Shown here piece by piece: positions 8,901 to 17,341 of a stretch of DNA of 64,000 bases; position 1 is the first letter of the stretch, and every line of letters begins with the position of its first letter. The translations under genes and the position numbers were made by a program. This DNA comes from a virus. The stretch lies in IMG/VR virus record IMGVR_UViG_3300042304_001334, positions 1 to 64,000 of that record; one strand, written 5' to 3'. The notes below the pieces were generated by a model. The model saw only the letters and a list, made by a program, of their open reading frames with translations, was not told the origin of the DNA and ran no database searches.

Positions 8901-8932
8901 ATTATATTGCCAGAACCAGCAAAGATTGTCAA
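8901..8932 (-). promoter_or_regulatory. Promoter of the DNA polymerase gene
   Basis: Minus strand: -35 TTGACA (8932-8927), 17 nt, CAATATAAT (8909-8901), then TTGCA and the ATG at 8895. The start codon is 5-8 nt after the -10, so the transcript would start almost on the AUG. Layout is the same as at the clamp gene. Confidence 0.5.
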
Positions 8933-8935
8933 TAA

Positions 8936-9385
8936 TCAAATCGTAACAACACTATCAAAACCTTCTGACTTGGTTGGACCAAACAACTTGCTGGCTTGTT
9001 TGTCAATGACCCATTCTGGTACTTTGCGTTCACGTTTGTTGTTTTGTGCTTTACAATCACTCACAGGAGTATCAATAAAATATGCTCTTATTTCAGCATT
9101 GTTTGATTTGCCAATATCAATCCAATCTTTGCGTTCTTTGATATTAAGACTTGTGGCATCAATAATAGTATTCTTACCTTGTGATAGATAATCATTTACA
9201 CGCTTTCTTGCAACCTCAAATACTCGTCCATTTTGACTTTGATCTTCGGCATTTCCAGTCAGTTCCACACGAATTGCATCAGTTTCCACCAACTCTGCTT
9301 TGAGTGATGTTTTCAAGCCATTTGCATAAGTACTTTTGCCCGATCCGCTGATGCCGACCATGACTGCTAATATAGGTTTGTTCAT
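8936..9385 (-). CDS. P-loop kinase (polynucleotide 5'-kinase / AAA_33 type)
   Basis: A 149-residue single-domain protein: Walker A GISGSGKST at residues 12-20, then ETDAIRVELTG (substrate-binding acidic residue as in T4 PseT), a helix, and TIIDATSLNIKERKDW, the usual Walker B-like and lid region of PNK-type kinases. It lacks the C-terminal phosphatase domain of T4 Pnkp. A role in 5'-phosphorylating RNA or DNA ends for the RNA ligase at 369-1394 is reasonable; a nucleotide or other small-molecule substrate cannot be excluded. Confidence 0.8.
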   Translation of the reverse strand: MNKPILAVMVGISGSGKSTYANGLKTSLKAELVETDAIRVELTGNAEDQSQNGRVFEVARKRVNDYLSQGKNTIIDATSLNIKERKDWIDIGKSNNAEIRAYFIDTPVSDCKAQNNKRERKVPEWVIDKQASKLFGPTKSEGFDSVVTI

Positions 9386-9391
9386 ACACTC

Positions 9392-9419
9392 AAATTATTC
9401 AGTTTTTTTATTTAGTCAA
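9392..9419 (-). promoter_or_regulatory. Candidate promoter of the kinase gene
   Basis: Minus strand: -35 TTGACT (9419-9414), 16-nt A-rich spacer, weak -10 TAATTT (9397-9392), and ATG six bases further at 9385. The -35 and spacing match the family; the -10 is poor, so it is a candidate only. Confidence 0.4.
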
Positions 9420-10207
9420 ATATTTTGAGCGGATTTTTTCAATTCCAACCTAATATTATTAAGCGCGTCTCGGTTGTCCGCGTGCCATTTTCTTGAACCA
9501 CCGTGTTTATGATCAAACTTATCCCAAATATCTTTTGGAATTTTTTCAAAGACTTCGCAACGATACGATTCCCAAAAAAGTTGCCACGAGACATCGGCCA
9601 ATACATTCAACGTCGTTGGTGCAACAATTTGCCCTGTTTTGGGGTCTACCTTATGGGCGATTGCCAAATTCATGATATTTGTTGATGGTGTTGCTGAGAA
9701 TCGCAAATCCATATTGCCGAAAGATAGTTTGCGGTCGTTTATGAATTTTCTCTCAAATAACAGAATCCACGATGCTGTTCTAGGTAAACAAAACCGATAG
9801 TTTCCGTCCTTTGCGTAATGATCGAAATGTGGAGCAAAATGTCTGTCATCAATTCTTCCGAACACTTTATTACTTGTGGTGTTTATTGTATTTTCTATCC
9901 ATTCAAATACGCCTTTATCTAACACTTTAACGTCAGAATCCAAATGCAATACCCAATCGGCAGTGGAATACTTCAACAATTCTTCAATTGCTTGACTATG
10001 TGTAAGTATTCTACCGTCGTCAATCAAATTGAATCCAAGTTCATTTTTTCTGGAATGTAGGTATTCTTTTGTACCGTCGAGTTCCGATGCTTTACTGTCA
10101 TATACACGTACCTTCCAATTGGGCCTCAATGGAAACCATGTTTCCAGACATTCTTTCACAATCGGTAAGTTGCCGTAGGTAGCACTGATAATATCAATAG
10201 TTTTCAT
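9416..10207 (-). CDS. Family 2-like glycosyltransferase (GT-A fold)
   Basis: A 263-residue protein. It begins with the GT-A opening strand (IDIISATYGNLPIVKECLETW) and has the metal/nucleotide-sugar D-x-D motif in WVLHLDSDVKVL near residue 97. A later HFDHYAKDGNYRF segment may form the acceptor side. It transfers a sugar from an activated donor; the acceptor is unknown. It is the last gene of the first glycosylation cluster (transcribed 14.4 to 9.4 kb) and ends 30 nt before the kinase gene. Confidence 0.8.
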   Translation of the reverse strand: MKTIDIISATYGNLPIVKECLETWFPLRPNWKVRVYDSKASELDGTKEYLHSRKNELGFNLIDDGRILTHSQAIEELLKYSTADWVLHLDSDVKVLDKGVFEWIENTINTTSNKVFGRIDDRHFAPHFDHYAKDGNYRFCLPRTASWILLFERKFINDRKLSFGNMDLRFSATPSTNIMNLAIAHKVDPKTGQIVAPTTLNVLADVSWQLFWESYRCEVFEKIPKDIWDKFDHKHGGSRKWHADNRDALNNIRLELKKSAQNI

Positions 10208-10230
10208 ATATAATTTTTAATTTTATTTGG

Positions 10231-10983
10231 CTAAATATTATGAGACTTCTGACGTATTTTTTTAATTTTGTTGTTTCCGTGTATTGTCAGTTTGACGGGA
10301 TACTTATTGTTCTGGTTCAAAATGAATTTTGCGATGTCCGTATCAAGCAAATAGCAGTTTGGTATTATACAATGCCCACCTATCTTACCGTCGCGATGGT
10401 TCAAGACATATTTGCTATATTGCGGAAATCCCAACTTCTTGTATCCCTCATTATATGTTTGATTGCACTTGGTATATACCACATCAAAGTCCAAATCGTG
10501 CTTTTTGCAATAAGTCCATATCTCTTTTTCGGCAATGACGTTTAGTCCATACAAGGTTGTGCAATATAGTTTCATAACTTCCAGTGTTTCACGTTTATCA
10601 ACTTCTTCAATCGGTATGCCTACATGGGTGAAGTAATTTTTGAGATATCTATTTTTTGGTGCAAAATATTTTACAAACGTCTTCAAACTTTCTTCCAAAT
10701 GTGGATGTACGCCTCTTACTGGAGAATAATATGCATTACATTTATTGGAAGTTCCAATGGGAACTGTCGAATGAATAATGGTGTATTTTGGCTTGTACCA
10801 TTTTTGATACTTCTTTACTTCTCGCACAAACTTTTTGCTGTATGGGAAGCATACGTGCATAACATGTGCCGATTGTATATCTGGTATCAATTCCACGTCC
10901 CTAACGTATACTTCGTATTTTTTACTCAACACCTTCTCAAGAGATTTTCCTATTTCTCCATAGCCAATTATTAAAGTTTTCAT
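10231..10983 (-). CDS. UDP-glucose/GDP-mannose dehydrogenase-like protein
   Basis: A 250-residue protein with a Rossmann start (MKTLIIGYGEIGKSLEKVL), HSTVPIGTSNK as in nucleotide-sugar dehydrogenases, and KIGGHCIIPNCY near residue 200, which matches the GGHCIPVDP loop carrying the catalytic Cys. It is much shorter than the usual 390-450 residues: the C-terminal UDP-binding domain is missing. It could make a uronic-acid-type donor for the neighbouring glycosyltransferases, or be a reduced variant with another sugar substrate. Confidence 0.7.
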   Translation of the reverse strand: MKTLIIGYGEIGKSLEKVLSKKYEVYVRDVELIPDIQSAHVMHVCFPYSKKFVREVKKYQKWYKPKYTIIHSTVPIGTSNKCNAYYSPVRGVHPHLEESLKTFVKYFAPKNRYLKNYFTHVGIPIEEVDKRETLEVMKLYCTTLYGLNVIAEKEIWTYCKKHDLDFDVVYTKCNQTYNEGYKKLGFPQYSKYVLNHRDGKIGGHCIIPNCYLLDTDIAKFILNQNNKYPVKLTIHGNNKIKKIRQKSHNI

Positions 10984-11053
10984 AATATTTTTTAGATGCG
11001 CGACGTATATACTCTACTAATATTTTATTTTTTTCTTGGGATTAAAATTTTGT

Positions 11054-11686
11054 TCACATCTTTATATCAGTAGGCCCGATCTTTTTGTCATTGGACTTTA
11101 TTTTTGACAATTTATTATTGTCATGAATGATCAATTTAACAAATCCAGTCCCCAAACTGAACACATTGGGGACTATGATTGGGAACTTCGAGTGTTGTTC
11201 TTGAAGAATATTCTTTGATACATTTTTTTGACACAATGATAAAAACATGGATGTGGATGTTGGCTTATATGTTCCGGAAAAATATTCTACCATAGTATAA
11301 AAATTTAACTTCGTCGGCTGCGCATGAATAAGAAATTCATCGTGGTTTTTTATTTCCCTATCATACATATCGTGTATTGCTTCTATGTAATTTGGATACA
11401 TGAAATCGTCACAATCATGTCTGGTTTGAATATTGTATTTTTCTCTCACGACATACTCTTTAAATCCGGTCAATTTCAAGTCCAAATCTACATCACTTCC
11501 ACTAAATTGTTCTCGTATTAACTCTAGGTGATGTGGAAGTTCTTTGTTTGTGTGTATAAATAATTTAAAGTCTTTGCACGATTGGTTTATAACGGATGGT
11601 ATATATGCTCGTTTCATCACTTCAAAATATTTTTGAAACAAAAACTCGTCTTTAAAATTACATCTCGTTATTATGATGTGTTTCAT
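11054..11686 (-). CDS. Putative rhamnosyltransferase-like glycosyltransferase
   Basis: A 210-residue protein starting HIIITRCNFKDEFLFQKYF, then YIPSVINQSCKDFKLFIHTN and the QTRHDCDDFMYPNY motif near residue 85. This order (ITRFN, Q-x-x-x-DF, R-x-D-x-DD) is typical of the putative rhamnosyl transferase family (PF11316-like, GT-A). The R-D-C-D-D cluster would bind metal and the sugar nucleotide. It is shorter than most family members. Gaps on both sides are 60-70 nt, consistent with one operon. Confidence 0.7.
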   Translation of the reverse strand: MKHIIITRCNFKDEFLFQKYFEVMKRAYIPSVINQSCKDFKLFIHTNKELPHHLELIREQFSGSDVDLDLKLTGFKEYVVREKYNIQTRHDCDDFMYPNYIEAIHDMYDREIKNHDEFLIHAQPTKLNFYTMVEYFSGTYKPTSTSMFLSLCQKNVSKNILQEQHSKFPIIVPNVFSLGTGFVKLIIHDNNKLSKIKSNDKKIGPTDIKM

Positions 11687-11746
11687 ATATTTTTGTTTTG
11701 GTTGGTAATAAACGTCTCTAATCGGTTTTTTATAAATTATAATTTT

Positions 11747-12853
11747 TCATTGCAACGATTCTTTTTTTCTAAAGGTTAAATATTTTTTCCAATCGGATAG
11801 AAAGGCGTCTTCGTCGCGATTCTCAAAATATCCCAGTATTTGATCGTAAGTTGACTTTTTTGATATTCCTCGCAATTCTATTATTCTATTATTATTTAGA
11901 ATGACATTTGTATTCAAATCTATTCTCTCTAATATTTTATGGCGAGTGTTGTAACCTCTGTTGTCTCTGTCTCCATGCCATTCATGAATAAATGACCCAC
12001 TTATATAAGAAACATCTTCCGGTTTAATGTAAGACATTATTTTTTTCTTCCAATTAATATATTCCAAAAATGTCGAATTTTCTCCGATATTTAAATGTTC
12101 ATACGACGCACCAGAAAAATCAAATCCAAATATCGTATAAATAAACACAGTATCTCCTCCACCCATTATTGCGTATGGATACAATCCGCCCCATTTCCAC
12201 AAATTTCTATTAGCCCCCCATGCGCCACCGGGATGTCCCGGATGATGATACCAATCCACCATCGAAACTTTACCATGCATAGACATCAAACTGGGATGAA
12301 TTCTGTCTATCCTTCCAAAACGATCTGTACCGATTCCTTTATCATACATCTGAACCAATTTAAATGTGTTCAATTTTTCAGATGTATCATTGTACCAATT
12401 CGTATTCGTAAAAGAAAAGTCCGGGTCAATCCATGCTATTTTTTTGTATTTTGTTGGGACTAATTTTTCTGCCAGATTTATACACGCTTCTTTTTGAAAA
12501 CATATATTTTTTTTATCAACTCGGATATGCTTCCAACCGACTCTGCCTGTGGTCTCGAATCTATCATTCAATGATAGTTCCACTCCATATACAGGATATC
12601 CCAATATATCCATCTGCCGTAGAAATCTATTAAAATTTCTCGTTGGATTCATAAATCCACACCAATTAAAATAACATGTAATGATCGCCATATCTTTTTC
12701 TTCACTATATCCGTGGGTATTATCCGTCTGTGGGTTCATTGTTGGTAAAATTACAGTGATATCTTCTTCAGAGATTTGACTACACAAATCCAATTCCAAA
12801 TTTGGTCGAATAGGATATTGATGAATGTCTTCATTAAATTCGTAATCATTCAT
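11747..12853 (-). CDS. Glycosyltransferase-like protein (GT-A type)
   Basis: A 368-residue protein. After ~55 residues of leader, DMAIITCYFNWCGF starts a GT-A-like domain; KIAWIDPDFSFTN near residue 142 carries the D-x-D, and GGAWGANRNLWKWGGLYPYAIMGGGDT holds the Gly-rich acceptor loop. FIHEWHGDRDNRGYNTRH near residue 290 has His/Asp residues typical of the catalytic end of polypeptide-GalNAc-like GT2 enzymes. The start codon overlaps the end of the preceding GT2 gene by 4 nt. Likely acts in the same glycan pathway. Confidence 0.75.
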   Translation of the reverse strand: MNDYEFNEDIHQYPIRPNLELDLCSQISEEDITVILPTMNPQTDNTHGYSEEKDMAIITCYFNWCGFMNPTRNFNRFLRQMDILGYPVYGVELSLNDRFETTGRVGWKHIRVDKKNICFQKEACINLAEKLVPTKYKKIAWIDPDFSFTNTNWYNDTSEKLNTFKLVQMYDKGIGTDRFGRIDRIHPSLMSMHGKVSMVDWYHHPGHPGGAWGANRNLWKWGGLYPYAIMGGGDTVFIYTIFGFDFSGASYEHLNIGENSTFLEYINWKKKIMSYIKPEDVSYISGSFIHEWHGDRDNRGYNTRHKILERIDLNTNVILNNNRIIELRGISKKSTYDQILGYFENRDEDAFLSDWKKYLTFRKKESLQ

Positions 12854-13614
12854 ACAACTATTAAATTAGAAACAAATACTTCTGGTTTGTTTGGGTTTTT
12901 CCATTTCTGGTTTATTCGGTTTTCAATTATGATTTTTCCATATCTGCTTCTCAACTTGGAATTTAATCCTGTTTCTGGTAGTCTTGTAATATTATTATTA
13001 TGATATCTTCTATAAAAGAGTGGAACATCCATATGTTGTATATTATTGCCTTGCCCTTCGTATCTTTCCGCAAACTCGGCATCTGCTCCACATTTCCACC
13101 CAAAAAATCCATTCATTTCGTAAAACTTATTCTTTTTTATCAAGAATGATGCATGAGCATATATCTTGGATAATGATAGTTTATCTTGGGTTTTATATCC
13201 ATTCTCATTTTCAAAATTATAAAATTTGAATTTAAGCAATTCTTTGCCCTCAAAATTTTCCATCAATATTTGTATTGTATTGGCCATCATGATATCATCA
13301 GAATCGAAAAATAGAAGATTATCATATTTTGCTTTGTTGGCAATAGAATTCCGAATTATATAAGGTCCAACATTCTTTGGAAAATAATATATTTTTATAT
13401 TCTTATTTTTAAACAATGTGTTTGAATCAACTAGCTGAAGAGTTTTGTAGCAGTTGTCTATACCAATTAGTATTTCATATTTGCAACATTTGTTTGATGA
13501 TGAAACTATTGAATGTATGCACTCTTCCAAAAAATGCACATTATTATATGTTGGAATCAATATAGAAACTTTATGTGATATATCATCAGATATATTTTGT
13601 AACCATTTTATCAT
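12850..13614 (-). CDS. Family 2 glycosyltransferase
   Basis: A 254-residue GT2 enzyme: KVSILIPTYNNVHFLEECI at the N-terminus, EILIGIDNC, and LLFFDSDDIMMANTI near residue 98 with the D-x-D metal site; AHASFLIKKNKFYEMNGF and GADAEFAERYE follow as the acceptor/catalytic region. The gene begins 12 nt after the Thr/Pro-rich protein and overlaps the next glycosyltransferase by 4 nt, so all belong to one transcript. Confidence 0.88.
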   Translation of the reverse strand: MIKWLQNISDDISHKVSILIPTYNNVHFLEECIHSIVSSSNKCCKYEILIGIDNCYKTLQLVDSNTLFKNKNIKIYYFPKNVGPYIIRNSIANKAKYDNLLFFDSDDIMMANTIQILMENFEGKELLKFKFYNFENENGYKTQDKLSLSKIYAHASFLIKKNKFYEMNGFFGWKCGADAEFAERYEGQGNNIQHMDVPLFYRRYHNNNITRLPETGLNSKLRSRYGKIIIENRINQKWKNPNKPEVFVSNLIVV

Positions 13615-13625
13615 ATATTTAAAAA

Positions 13626-14381
13626 TTATACAGACCAGTTGATTGTTGGCGTTGCCGTGATTGTAGGCGTGACTGTTGGCGTTGCCGTGATTGTAGGCGT
13701 GACTGTTGGCGTAATGGATTTGGTTGGGGTTGCCGTGACTGTTGGCGTAATGGTTGTTGTCGGCGTTTTTGTAATTGTTGGAGTTGGAGTCGTTGGCGTT
13801 TTTGTAATTGTTTGAGTCGGAGTTCTGGTAGGAAATGCGGTCGGGGTTGGAGTGGCTGTGTATGGATTTAATTGAGTCGAAGTTGTTGTCGGGGTTGCCG
13901 TCATTGTCCTGGTGGGCGTGTGCGTAGGAGTATTTGTTGGCGTAATGGACGTTGTTATTGTTAATGAAGGAGACGTAGTTGGTGTTTGCGTTAGTACGAA
14001 TGTTGCAGTAACAGTTGGAGTAACAGTTGGAGTAACAGTTGCCGTGGGCGTTGTTGTTGGAGTTGGACTAAATTGAGGATAAAATGGGCTTTTTTTACTC
14101 AATAGTTTCCATCCTGTATTATAGACTTGCTCTGTGGTCTTTACATACAAGTATGTTCCCAACTCTATGTTTTCCAGCAATTCGATATCTTGTGCTGTAC
14201 GCATTGAAAATGGTCCATAAAAATAGGAGAAATAAACGTCGTCCCATCCAATAGCATCTGAGCCAGAGTTGTTGATCTTATAAAAAGAACCAGTTTTAAA
14301 GAATAACGCATTTAATGGAGCATTTAATATACCTTCTGGATTTCCGTCTGGTGGGGGTGCTTTGTTTATTACAAGACTCAT
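13626..14381 (-). CDS. Thr/Pro-rich mucin-like protein with small N-terminal domain
   Basis: A 251-residue protein. Residues 1-~100 form a folded domain ([61 protein letters not shown]). From ~105 to the end it is a nearly pure TPTxTxTPT repeat, rich in potential O-glycosylation sites. At the DNA level the 3' end carries an exact 30-bp tandem duplication (13651-13680 = 13681-13710). It stands at the head of the glycosyltransferase genes and is a plausible substrate for them. Probably a virion surface or fibre component; this is inference. Confidence 0.8.
   Translation of the reverse strand: MSLVINKAPPPDGNPEGILNAPLNALFFKTGSFYKINNSGSDAIGWDDVYFSYFYGPFSMRTAQDIELLENIELGTYLYVKTTEQVYNTGWKLLSKKSPFYPQFSPTPTTTPTATVTPTVTPTVTATFVLTQTPTTSPSLTITTSITPTNTPTHTPTRTMTATPTTTSTQLNPYTATPTPTAFPTRTPTQTITKTPTTPTPTITKTPTTTITPTVTATPTKSITPTVTPTITATPTVTPTITATPTINWSV
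13651..13710. repeat. Exact 30-bp tandem duplication in the Thr/Pro-rich gene
   Basis: The 30-base unit at 13651-13680 is repeated without change at 13681-13710 and encodes two copies of a TPT-type decapeptide. Shorter, imperfect 12-18-bp units (GTTGGAGTAACA type) continue to about 14060. Such recent duplications let the repeat change length by slippage. Confidence 0.9.
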
Positions 14382-14641
14382 ATGTGCGTGCTTATAATTA
14401 TCACTTTGTCATCAAAAAATTCGTATATATCACCATCAAACTGATATAGTTGTGTCAATTTGTTCCATTTACCACAATGTGGACAATTTATGGCTCTACG
14501 CTTTTCATTTGAAGTTTTGAATAAATGTTGAATTCTAAATGATAAATTGCAGTTTCCACAAAGAATACTTGGTTTATGGTCTGACCCAGAGAAATATCTT
14601 CCCATACATATTTCATCATGATTGACATATATCTTAATCAT
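14378..14641 (-). CDS. Small zinc-ribbon protein
   Basis: An 87-residue protein with two Cys pairs, LCGNC and NCPHCGKW about 27 residues apart, the pattern of a zinc ribbon. The N-terminus also has ICMGRYF. Its TGA overlaps the ATG of the Thr/Pro-rich gene, and its own ATG overlaps the upstream membrane protein by 8 nt, so the three are co-translated. Function unknown; zinc ribbons of this size can bind nucleic acid or only stabilise a fold. Confidence 0.75.
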   Translation of the reverse strand: MIKIYVNHDEICMGRYFSGSDHKPSILCGNCNLSFRIQHLFKTSNEKRRAINCPHCGKWNKLTQLYQFDGDIYEFFDDKVIIISTHI

Positions 14642-14843
14642 AACTTTTGAAAATCTTCGTTTTTTGAATTTTGTTAGATTGTCTGTTATTCACAAGTTCA
14701 ATTAATGTTTTATTAAAAAACTCGGCCAATGAATGAACAATCATCCCTACGATTGCCAAAATTGCAAATACAACAATTGAAAAGAAAATAAACTGAACAA
14801 TTGTTGACCAGCTTTTGATAATTTCCACAATATCGGTATACAT
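14634..14843 (-). CDS. Small single-span membrane protein
   Basis: A 69-residue protein with one clear hydrophobic segment (about residues 16-38, IVQFIFFSIVVFAILAIVGM) followed by a basic, Lys/Asn-rich tail, predicting the C-terminus in the cytoplasm. Small size and one span would be compatible with a holin or other lysis or exclusion protein, but no specific family is recognised and no endolysin lies next to it. Confidence 0.65.
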   Translation of the reverse strand: MYTDIVEIIKSWSTIVQFIFFSIVVFAILAIVGMIVHSLAEFFNKTLIELVNNRQSNKIQKTKIFKSYD

Positions 14844-14903
14844 GATTCTGAAACCATTATATGCTTAAAATGTATATTAGCCAGCCTTTTTCGTTTTGAT
14901 GTG

Positions 14904-15560
14904 TTATTTTTTACTTTCTTCAACGATCTTGGTTTTTTTTGTGGAGTCTATATCAAATTTCGTAAGATATTTTAATGCTGTTTTTTTCCAAATTTCATTT
15001 TCATTTTTTCTATCAAAACACCATAATATATATTTTTCACGTTTGTTGGATCTAACTTGTTCATCCATTTCTCTTAAAAATGCAAATATCTTCTGCCTAT
15101 TTTCTCCCCATAAAGAAGATCCCATGTGTGAATCATACAAAAAATGCAGATTTTTTCCGGTTGGTCCAAGAGAGAACCAATAAATTTGATCCATAGCCGA
15201 TTCTGGAAATCCTCTTGGGGCTGATAATTTTACATGGACCGAGTTGTCGTCGGAATTATTTATTGCATCTACAATACCTCCGCGCAAATATCCGGCTGGT
15301 GGCTGCATATTTTCTTTCCAACCATTGGATGCATTTTTTATCATCCAATACACTTTAAATTTTTTTCGTTTATTCTCTTTTGCTTTTTTTATTTCTTCAT
15401 TCAATTTTCCCAAAATTATCGCGATACTGCCGTACTTTATAGGATCTCCCATACCAGAGTCATACATTGCAAATGTAGTATTTTTTATTACTTCAAAAAT
15501 GAAAAATACAGTATCATTTATAGAAGTAGGCTGTTTGAATCTTAATATTTTTGCGCTCAT
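14904..15560 (-). CDS. Hypothetical protein
   Basis: A 218-residue protein without recognisable family. It alternates aromatic-rich strands (IYWFSLGPTGKNLHFLYDS, KYILWCFDRK) with charged helices (LNEEIKKAKENKRKKFK). It contains GDPIKYGSIAI and LSAPRGFPESAMDQ. Cytoplasmic composition, no signal peptide. It begins directly downstream of the terminator at 15573, so it probably has its own start of transcription within the AT-rich sequence there. Confidence 0.65.
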   Translation of the reverse strand: MSAKILRFKQPTSINDTVFFIFEVIKNTTFAMYDSGMGDPIKYGSIAIILGKLNEEIKKAKENKRKKFKVYWMIKNASNGWKENMQPPAGYLRGGIVDAINNSDDNSVHVKLSAPRGFPESAMDQIYWFSLGPTGKNLHFLYDSHMGSSLWGENRQKIFAFLREMDEQVRSNKREKYILWCFDRKNENEIWKKTALKYLTKFDIDSTKKTKIVEESKK

Positions 15561-15572
15561 ATATATAAATAG

Positions 15573-15606
15573 AAAATCCGCCGAGCTTTTAACTCGGCGG
15601 ATTTTT
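15573..15606. terminator. Intrinsic terminator after 15628-15999
   Basis: Stem AAAATCCGCCGAG / CTCGGCGGATTTT with a 7-nt loop; on the minus strand the hairpin ends in TTTT after the stop of the gene at 15628. It closes the rIIA-rIIB-15628 transcript. Confidence 0.9.
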
Positions 15607-15627
15607 CACATGATCGTCGTTGATCTA

Positions 15628-15999
15628 TTAACTCACGTGGGCAGTTTCGCTCGCGGGTTGAACCACAGATTTGTTCTTATTGTCGGTCGTCACTTCAGCA
15701 ACCGAAATGGTTGTCAGCGTATCGCTGGCGGCAATAACACCAGCAGCTTTTGCGGCTTCAAGCAATTCCTTGCTAGGATTTGCGCGAGAGAATACAAGCT
15801 TTGGGCGACCAATAGCTGGCTTGATTTTTCCAATGACCATAACATCTTTGTTTTCAACAGCCTGCTTTACACGAAAGCGAAGGGTGATATTGACTGCATC
15901 TGGATACTTACCTTGAATGTCCTCAATTGTAAAGTGGCTTGTGGGCCATTCAATGATGAACGAGTTTTTCTTACTTGTCTTATTTGTTTTATTTGACAT
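15628..15999 (-). CDS. Hypothetical protein downstream of rIIB
   Basis: A 123-residue protein: a Lys/Thr/Asn-rich start (SNKTNKTSKK), then a compact domain (FIIEWPTSHFTIEDIQGKYPDAVNITLRFRVKQAV, GKIKPAIGRPKLVFSRANPS) and a Thr/Ser/Ala tail. The FTIEDIQGKYP...RFRVKQAVENKDV segment is suggestive of a small helix-turn-helix or winged fold, which would fit a regulatory DNA-binding protein, but the likeness is weak. It follows rIIB by 48 nt and ends at a strong terminator, so it is the last gene of that operon. Confidence 0.65.
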   Translation of the reverse strand: MSNKTNKTSKKNSFIIEWPTSHFTIEDIQGKYPDAVNITLRFRVKQAVENKDVMVIGKIKPAIGRPKLVFSRANPSKELLEAAKAAGVIAASDTLTTISVAEVTTDNKNKSVVQPASETAHVS

Positions 16000-16047
16000 A
16001 TATTTTATTAGTTAGTTGATTTATTTATTTTATTTCTGGCAAACTTT

Positions 16048-17271
16048 TTATCGCACGTGATCGTTAAATCCGTCCGAATAACCATCACGATGCTCATCGC
16101 TGGCATCGGTGGTTAGATTGGTCTGATATGGAAGATCATATCTGGCATCGTGTTCTCCTTGAATATAACCATCAGTATATTCATCATCGTCAGCATCTTC
16201 GTCGTCCGGAATATCCGAATCGGCTTGGTTTGTGCGTTGATTATAACCGTCATTATAACCAATACGATAAGAGTTTTCTCGGCTATAGTCACGACTGGTT
16301 CCATATTGCATGTCGCCGTTGATGTCAGACTCACCAAGTTCATAACCTTCGCTATAAGCTTCTGCATTCCATGGTGAGGTTGTGTCAACCTTTGATGTGG
16401 TTGAGGATTTGCTATCACAAGAGCAATCATCTTCACATGCACCATCGGTGGGTTCTTGATTATAATCCCAATCAGTATTGATCTCTTCGGCGTTGCTTGT
16501 ATAAACAACCTTGTCCAACTCCTTGACAACATCAAGGATTTCGGATGCAACGGTATATTCACACACACGCATCTTGGTGTGACCCTCATATTTCGGAACG
16601 CTCACAACATCCTTGGGGTTGACCTTGACGATCAACAAACGGTTTCCGTTCGCAGAACGGACTTCGCCTTTAACAAAGTGACCATAGCCAACAACATAAT
16701 CAAGAGCACCAACATGCAGACCCTTGCTGCAATCAATACCATAGTTGTCATCAACCATATTGCGAGGCATAGAAACAACCGAACCAACGCTATTCAAGAA
16801 CTTGCCAGAGTAAATGTCGGTATAATCGCTGCGAACCGCTTTATATGCCAAAAAACAACCATCGTCTGTGATAGGAAGACCATAGTTCTCAAGGAACCAA
16901 TATGTTTCACTCACGCCGCGAGCAGAAGGATTCTGCATAAGATTTTCAAGAAATTTGACCATATGATCAAACTTGAAACCTTCGCTCATCATTTTGATGA
17001 TGCGGTCGGTTAGAGTATTATGAACAACAAAACCACCATACAAGATTTGACCATTCTCAATCTTTACGCGATTACCAGTGTATTGAGATACAGCTTTGGC
17101 AACATTGACAAGATTTTCAATTTTGTTGAAATCTCCTGCTTTGATGCTGTCGATGATTTTATTATAGTTGCGGTGGTCTGGTGCCACAGTCAAACACTCG
17201 TTCTTTAGATAGAGCGTGACGGAGCCGTTGGTCTTGATGACATACGGAATGCTGTTTTGTGTGTTACTCAT
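16048..17271 (-). CDS. rIIB: rIIB-like lysis-inhibition/exclusion protein
   Basis: A 407-residue protein resembling the RIIB family of T4-like phages: VTLYLKNECLTVAPDHRNYNKIIDSI at the N-terminus, TDRIIKMMSEGFKFDHMVKFLENLMQNPS and the well-conserved GCFLAYKAVRSDYTDIYSGKF block, then DCSKGLHVGALDYVVGY and VCEYTV. T4 RIIB (312 residues) acts at the membrane with RIIA. Here the C-terminal ~120 residues are an acidic extension with YxxGYxDG repeats (YRIGYNDGYNQ, YTDGYIQGEHDARY, HRDGYSDGFNDHVR). It lies 70 nt after rIIA and has its own promoter. Confidence 0.85.
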   Translation of the reverse strand: MSNTQNSIPYVIKTNGSVTLYLKNECLTVAPDHRNYNKIIDSIKAGDFNKIENLVNVAKAVSQYTGNRVKIENGQILYGGFVVHNTLTDRIIKMMSEGFKFDHMVKFLENLMQNPSARGVSETYWFLENYGLPITDDGCFLAYKAVRSDYTDIYSGKFLNSVGSVVSMPRNMVDDNYGIDCSKGLHVGALDYVVGYGHFVKGEVRSANGNRLLIVKVNPKDVVSVPKYEGHTKMRVCEYTVASEILDVVKELDKVVYTSNAEEINTDWDYNQEPTDGACEDDCSCDSKSSTTSKVDTTSPWNAEAYSEGYELGESDINGDMQYGTSRDYSRENSYRIGYNDGYNQRTNQADSDIPDDEDADDDEYTDGYIQGEHDARYDLPYQTNLTTDASDEHRDGYSDGFNDHVR

Positions 17272-17306
17272 ATTATTTTTTATTAGTTAATCTATTCAAT
17301 GATGCT

Positions 17307-17335
17307 ATATTATGTGGATTATTTATTAATGTCAA
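17307..17335 (-). promoter_or_regulatory. Candidate promoter of rIIB
   Basis: Minus strand: -35 TTGACA (17335-17330), 17 nt, -10 TAATAT (17312-17307, four of six matches). Leader of about 30 nt to the ATG at 17271. It lies in the 70-nt gap between rIIA and rIIB. Confidence 0.45.
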
Positions 17336-17341
17336 TATATT

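Noticed and set aside
15244-15996. 250-codon plus-strand frame across two minus-strand genes
   Set aside because: It spans the terminator and two genes in antisense; no motif, and gene order favours the minus strand.
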